Positions 7,227 to 10,002 of a stretch of DNA of 10,002 nucleotides are shown one piece after another. The notes under the pieces are model-generated. The model did not search any database. It was not told where the DNA came from and was given only the letters and a program-made list of their open reading frames with translations. Source of the DNA: JAXHUA01 sp034189695 (lineage in GTDB: Bacteria > Chloroflexota > Dehalococcoidia > E44-bin15); assembly GCA_034189695.1 (NCBI GenBank), contig JAXHUA010000128.1, positions 1-10,002 on the forward strand. The letters run 5' to 3'. Within the stretch, counting starts at the first letter, position 1, and each line of letters starts with the position of its first letter. A program made the translations under genes and the position numbers.

Positions 7227-7425
7227 GGTGTGGTCGGGGTGGCGGCCACGCTCGCCGTCCCACAAGCTGAGAGCGAATGGCATAGGCAGCACGGCGTTTC
7301 TCTGGGACGGTAAGGTGCACGTGCTGTCAAGTCGTTCTGGACTATCGTGGGCGAGATGCATACAGTGGTGGGTGTGGGACGCAGCCGCTGGCCTCGCGTA
7401 GCTCGCCGCGAAGAAGGACGCTATC

Positions 7426-8706
7426 ATGATTGCGAAAGACATCGACCTCATCACAGCCGAAGACCTGCAAGGTCTTGTGGACAACGCGGTCGCAGAGGGG
7501 AAGACGATAGAGTACAAACAGTCGCTGCCCGCTCGCCCCGACTGCGCCAGGAGGGAGTTCCTAGCCGACGTTTCTTCGTTTGCCAATGCGAGCGGCGGCG
7601 ACCTCATATACGGTGTCGTGGAAGAAGCGGGCGTCGCAAAGGCGGTTGAAGGCCTGACGACTGACGACCTAGACGCAGAGACGCTGAGGCTTGAGGGTAT
7701 GATCAGGGATGGCATTGAACCACGCATTCCATCTGTCACAATCAGAGCAATACCTCTGGCCGACGGCCGCAGCGTCGTGGTACTCCGGATAGGCAAGAGC
7801 TGGAGGAGCCCCCACCGCGTGTCGTTCAGGGGCCACGACAAGTTCTATGGAAGGAGTCCCGCTGGCAAGTACCCCTTGGACGTGGGGGAACTGCGCACCG
7901 CGTTCAATCTGTCGGAGGCCGCAGCGGACAGAATCAGGCGCTTCAGAGAGGATAGAATATCGAAGGTCGTTGCAGGGGAGACACCGCTACCCATGCCCAA
8001 CAACGCGAAGTTTGTCCTCCACTTGGTGCCATTTGCATCGTTCGGTGCCGGGCAGGCGCACGACATCACCGCGATAGCGAACGGCCAAGCTCTCCTGAGG
8101 CCGATTGCAGGTTCTGTGTACAGGAGTAGGTACAACCTGGATGGTCTCCTCACCTATTCGGCGCCCACAAGGGACATGACAGACGCCTACGTCCAGGTGT
8201 TCACCAATGGCATAGTCGAGGCTGTGGAGGCATCAATCCTGGCTCCCTGGGAGGGCAACAGGCACATACCAAGTGTCGCCTACGAGCGGGAGCTCATTAA
8301 GTCGTTTGGGGAGTACCTTGAGGTGCTCAAGGCCCTCGGCGCCGAGCCGCCCGTCTTCGTCTTTCTTACGCTCGTTGCAGTGAAGGGATACTCGATGGGG
8401 GTGGGAGACGCTTGGCCGCCCCAGGATCGTCGTCCTACGATCGACAGGGACATAGTGCTTGTCCCAGAAACGGTAATGGAGGACTACGAGGCACCGCCAG
8501 CGGAGGTGCTCAGACCGTGCTTTGACTCCCTCTGGAACGCCTGCGGTTATCCACGGTCTTTCAACTACAATGATGCTGGCGAATGGCGGCCGCGCTTGGG
8601 CGTCAGGGTGAGCCGGCTGGCGCGCGGGCTGCCCTTCGGCGCCGACCTAGAGTATGCCGACGAGGTCACCCTCACCCGCGCCCTCCAGGAACGCCACCAG
8701 ATGTAG
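7426..8706 (+). CDS. AlbA_2 (Schlafen-type) domain protein fused in frame to a RecR tail
   Basis: The 426-residue frame begins at ATG 7426 with AAGGA seven bases upstream. Residues about 15–150 are an AlbA_2 domain: EGKTIEYKQSLP (24–35, with E29 and K31), REFLADVSSFANASGGDLIYG (split: REFLADVSSF, then ANASGGDLIYG to residue 63), and the later HKFY-like FRGHDKFYGRS. AlbA_2 domains are found in putative DNA- or nucleotide-binding proteins annotated as ATP-binding or as transcriptional regulators, and in Schlafen proteins, where the fold cuts RNA; several are in defence islands. The middle and C-terminal parts (160–389) are not a domain I can name. From residue 391 to the end the sequence is RecR residues 168–203 with a single change (Glu to Gln at the penultimate position). 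The natural end is probably near GEWRPR (385–390), so the gene has lost or never had its own stop and runs into recR-tail copy 3. Domain call firm, function unknown. Confidence 0.82.
   Translation: MIAKDIDLITAEDLQGLVDNAVAEGKTIEYKQSLPARPDCARREFLADVSSFANASGGDLIYGVVEEAGVAKAVEGLTTDDLDAETLRLEGMIRDGIEPRIPSVTIRAIPLADGRSVVVLRIGKSWRSPHRVSFRGHDKFYGRSPAGKYPLDVGELRTAFNLSEAAADRIRRFREDRISKVVAGETPLPMPNNAKFVLHLVPFASFGAGQAHDITAIANGQALLRPIAGSVYRSRYNLDGLLTYSAPTRDMTDAYVQVFTNGIVEAVEASILAPWEGNRHIPSVAYERELIKSFGEYLEVLKALGAEPPVFVFLTLVAVKGYSMGVGDAWPPQDRRPTIDRDIVLVPETVMEDYEAPPAEVLRPCFDSLWNACGYPRSFNYNDAGEWRPRLGVRVSRLARGLPFGADLEYADEVTLTRALQERHQM
8595..8706 (+). repeat. recR 3'-end repeat, copy 3 (in frame at the end of the AlbA_2 gene)
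   Basis: Bases 8595–8704 match recR 3358–3467 with four differences: CGC to CGG, GGC to GGG, CTG to CTA (all synonymous) and GAG to CAG (Glu to Gln). The stop is TAG. This copy reaches 29 bases further 5' than copy 2. If the blocks were inserted serially at recR, this distal copy could be the displaced original 3' end of the host gene, since host-like intergenic repeats and a lipoprotein gene follow it. Confidence 0.92.
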
Positions 8707-8712
8707 ACTCCC

Positions 8713-8745
8713 CCTCCCTCTGGCTCCCTCCCGCCAGGGGAGGGA
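8713..8745. repeat. Hairpin just after the AlbA_2/RecR-tail stop
   Basis: CCTCCCTCTGGC and GCCAGGGGAGGG can pair over about 11 bases with one bulge around a TCCCTCCC loop. It sits 7 bases after the TAG at 8704–8706, where a terminator would be expected, but there is no T-tract, so a dispersed palindromic repeat is equally likely. Confidence 0.45.
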
Positions 8746-8773
8746 GGACAGGCTGCAACCCTCCCCCCACGCT

Positions 8774-8869
8774 GTCATTGCGAGCGGAGCGAAGCTATCC
8801 CGGTGGTGCGAGGGGACGTGGGTACGCCCCACCCCGAGATTGCTTCGGCGCTGTGCGCCTCGCAATGAC
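8774..8869. repeat. MITE-like dispersed repeat with 11-base inverted ends
   Basis: GTCATTGCGAG at 8774–8784 is the exact reverse complement of CTCGCAATGAC at 8859–8869, giving a 96-base unit with no coding content. The inner arms (GAGCGAAGCTATCCCGG and CCGAGATTGCTTCGGCGC) are also partly complementary. Repeats of this appearance are common between genes in many bacterial genomes. The right end is repeated once more immediately downstream. Confidence 0.65.
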
Positions 8870-8900
8870 GAAGGGAGCGGCGCCTCGCAATGACGAAGGG
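8856..8900 (+). repeat. 20-base direct repeat of the MITE-like right end
   Basis: CGCCTCGCAATGACGAAGGG occurs at 8856–8875 and again at 8881–8900, separated by five bases. It looks like a local duplication of the end of the dispersed repeat. Confidence 0.7.
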
Positions 8901-8968
8901 GGCGCCCAGGAGGGAGCACAGAGTGCTTCCCGCGCCAACGCCACGCCTGGTGTGCGGCAGCAAGTGCG

Positions 8969-8996
8969 AAAAACCCCTCTCCCTTGAGGGGAGAGG
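8969..8996 (-). terminator. Possible minus-strand terminator-like hairpin
   Basis: CCTCTCCC (8976–8983) and GGGAGAGG (8989–8996) form an 8-base stem with a 5-base loop. Next to it, 8969–8973 is AAAAA, which on the minus strand is a T-run shortly after the hairpin. No minus-strand gene is visible to feed it in the window, so it may instead be part of another dispersed G/C repeat. Confidence 0.3.
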
Positions 8997-9061
8997 CTCA
9001 GGCCTGTCCTGAGCTCGCCGAAGGGCTCACCACGAGCGGCAGGGACGCGCCTCGTTGCGGC

Positions 9062-9089
9062 TTGACAAAGGCCGACGGTTTCCTCTAGC
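9062..9089 (+). promoter_or_regulatory. Weak promoter candidate for the lipoprotein gene
   Basis: TTGACA at 9062–9067 is a perfect -35 hexamer. The best -10 at suitable spacing (16 bases) is TCTAGC at 9084–9089, matching TATAAT at only three positions. It lies about 110 bases before the start codon. A -35 match alone is weak evidence. Confidence 0.25.
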
Positions 9090-9197
9090 ACCCGCTTCTC
9101 GCCGCCCCGATTGGAGGCCTGGGCCGGCTGGTGATGCCAGGCAGCGGTGGGGGTGGGTGGCGCGCGGCCACCGCAGAACGAAAGGAGACCGGAAGCG

Positions 9198-9983
9198 ATG
9201 ATGAGAAAGCGTGTACTCTGCGTGGCCCTCCTGGCCCTCGTTGCAGCCGCTCTTCTGGTTACGGGCTGTCGCGGTACCTATGTGACCGGCTCGGGCAATC
9301 TCGAGACCAGACAGATGGACTACGACGACTTCTCGAAGTTGGAGGTGAGCTATGCCTTCGACGTCGACGTCACCAGAGGCGATTCGTATGAGGTCAGCAT
9401 CACCATGGACGACAACCTGTTCGACTACCTCCGGGTCGGCGTGTCGGGACAGACCCCCGAGATCGGCATGAGGCAGACTCGCTGGTACCGGAACGCCACT
9501 CTCAGGGCGACCGTCACCATGCCGGACCTCACCGGGCTGAACGTTTCGGGCGCTTCGCACGTTGAGGCCATCGGCTTCAACTCGACAGACCCCCTGGACA
9601 TGGATGTGTCGGGGGCGAGCTCGGTTGAGTTCGACAACGTAGTGGCGGGCGACGTGGGGTTCGACGTGTCGGGGGCCAGCACGGTCTCCGGCACCATTGA
9701 CTTCGCCGACGGCGTCATGGAGGTGTCCGGGGCCAGCACGGTTGAATTGGAGGGCTCCGCCGATGACGTGTCCATCGAGGCCTCCGGGGCCAGCCGCGTC
9801 CGGCTGGGTGACCTTCCTGTCACCGATGCCTGGGTTGAGCTGAGCGGGGCAAGCACCGCCAACATCAACGCCAGCGGCACCATAGACTGCGACCTGAGTG
9901 GCGCCTCGCACCTCACCTACACGGGCGATGCCACCCTGGGTTCTGTGGACACCTCGGGCGCCTCGACCATCAGCCACGAGTAG
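9198..9983 (+). CDS. Lipoprotein with head-GIN/DUF2807-type SGAS repeats
   Basis: The 261-residue protein begins with a lipoprotein signal peptide: MMRKR, a hydrophobic run to residue 21, then lipobox V-T-G-C with the lipidated cysteine at 24. It is thus probably exported and anchored to the outside of the membrane. After the segment GSGNLETRQMDYDDFSKLEVS comes the pattern of DUF2807 (putative auto-transporter adhesin, head GIN domain): a repeated Ser-Gly-Ala-Ser (SGAS) motif eight times at roughly 15–25 residue intervals, expected to build a right-handed beta-helix or beta-roll. Function in this family is not established. Start: ATG 9198 follows AAAGGAGA (9181–9188); the frame continues upstream to 9147 but without a signal-peptide reason to start there. 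Base composition is host-like, and it lies beyond the last recR-tail copy, so it is probably a native neighbour of recR before insertion. Confidence 0.88.
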   Translation: MMRKRVLCVALLALVAAALLVTGCRGTYVTGSGNLETRQMDYDDFSKLEVSYAFDVDVTRGDSYEVSITMDDNLFDYLRVGVSGQTPEIGMRQTRWYRNATLRATVTMPDLTGLNVSGASHVEAIGFNSTDPLDMDVSGASSVEFDNVVAGDVGFDVSGASTVSGTIDFADGVMEVSGASTVELEGSADDVSIEASGASRVRLGDLPVTDAWVELSGASTANINASGTIDCDLSGASHLTYTGDATLGSVDTSGASTISHE

Positions 9984-10002
9984 CGGCGCAGGTTGAATCG
10001 CA

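Larger units (their letters stand above)
6848..7425. other. Gene-free region rich in hairpins and dispersed-repeat fragments
   Basis: No convincing gene is visible in these 578 bases. In order they hold the second 33-bp hairpin repeat (6925–6957), a 20-base palindrome (6959–6978), a stretch around 7010–7105 resembling the widespread 'TTCGCCCTGAGC … CTTGTCGA … GGGCG' intergenic repeat with inner inverted repeats (CTCGCC/GGCGAG near 7063–7076), and a half-copy of the TCATTGCGAG repeat (7187–7226). The last ~100 bases lead into the AlbA_2 gene without a clear promoter, but with a ribosome-binding site AAGGA at 7414–7418. Confidence 0.7.
8707..9197. other. Gene-free, repeat-rich region upstream of the lipoprotein gene
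   Basis: I see no gene in these 491 bases. They hold a C-rich/G-rich hairpin (8713–8745), a MITE-like repeat with 11-base inverted ends (8774–8869), a 20-base direct repeat (8856–8875 and 8881–8900), a hairpin beside an A-run (8969–8996), a 'GTCCTGAGCTCGCCGAAGGG' type fragment near 9005–9024, and a weak promoter candidate at 9062–9089. This mixture of short dispersed repeats is typical of an intergenic region that collects repeats. Confidence 0.7.

Noticed and set aside
6848..7425. CRISPR array in the repeat-rich gap
   Set aside because: Repeats here are different from each other and irregularly spaced; there are no regular repeat-spacer units.
9027..9977. Minus-strand open frame of 316 codons opposite the lipoprotein gene
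   Set aside because: The plus strand has a signal peptide, lipobox, ribosome-binding site and family repeats; the reverse frame has none and is explained by base composition.

Overview
The window is high-GC bacterial DNA. It carries a housekeeping replication and recombination cluster into which two blocks of accessory genes have been placed. The core order is a radical SAM enzyme (cut off by the left edge), dnaX, an EbfC/YbaB-family gene and recR, all on the + strand. The dnaX–ybaB–recR order is common in bacteria. The flanking radical SAM gene, the SGAS-repeat lipoprotein and the dispersed 'TCATTGCGAG'-type intergenic repeats fit a Chloroflexota genome, possibly of the Dehalococcoidia. That placement is an inference from general gene and repeat character, not a match I could run.

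Layout. 2–853: 3' part of a radical SAM enzyme. 926–2539: dnaX. 2539–2844: ybaB/ebfC, overlapping the dnaX stop. 2858–3469: intact recR. 3499–4458: beta-class DNA methyltransferase. 4483–6030: DGQHR-domain protein with a nuclease-like N-terminus. 6103–6185: a second copy of the recR 3' end. 6275–6847: small HEPN-like protein. 6848–7425: gene-free, full of hairpins and repeats. 7426–8706: AlbA_2 (Schlafen-type) protein whose last 36 codons are a third copy of the recR 3' end. 8707–9197: gene-free, repeat-rich. 9198–9983: head-GIN/DUF2807-type lipoprotein.

The main observation is that the recR 3' end occurs three times in the same orientation (3358–3467, 6103–6183, 8595–8704), and each interval between copies holds accessory genes of the kind found in defence islands. 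RecR itself stays complete. This is the expected footprint of repeated insertion into the 3' end of a protein-coding gene, where each incoming block brings a replacement 3' end. Nearly all differences between the copies are synonymous, so each copy probably once served as a working recR tail. No recombinase gene lies in the window. The blocks are therefore either mobilised in trans, relics of larger elements, or duplications of another origin.

Functionally, the first block looks like a DNA-modification module: a methyltransferase followed 24 bp later by a DGQHR protein. The second holds a candidate HEPN ribonuclease-like protein and an AlbA_2 protein. The first gene of block one starts 29 bases after the recR stop with a good ribosome-binding site and no obvious promoter, so it may be read from the recR operon.
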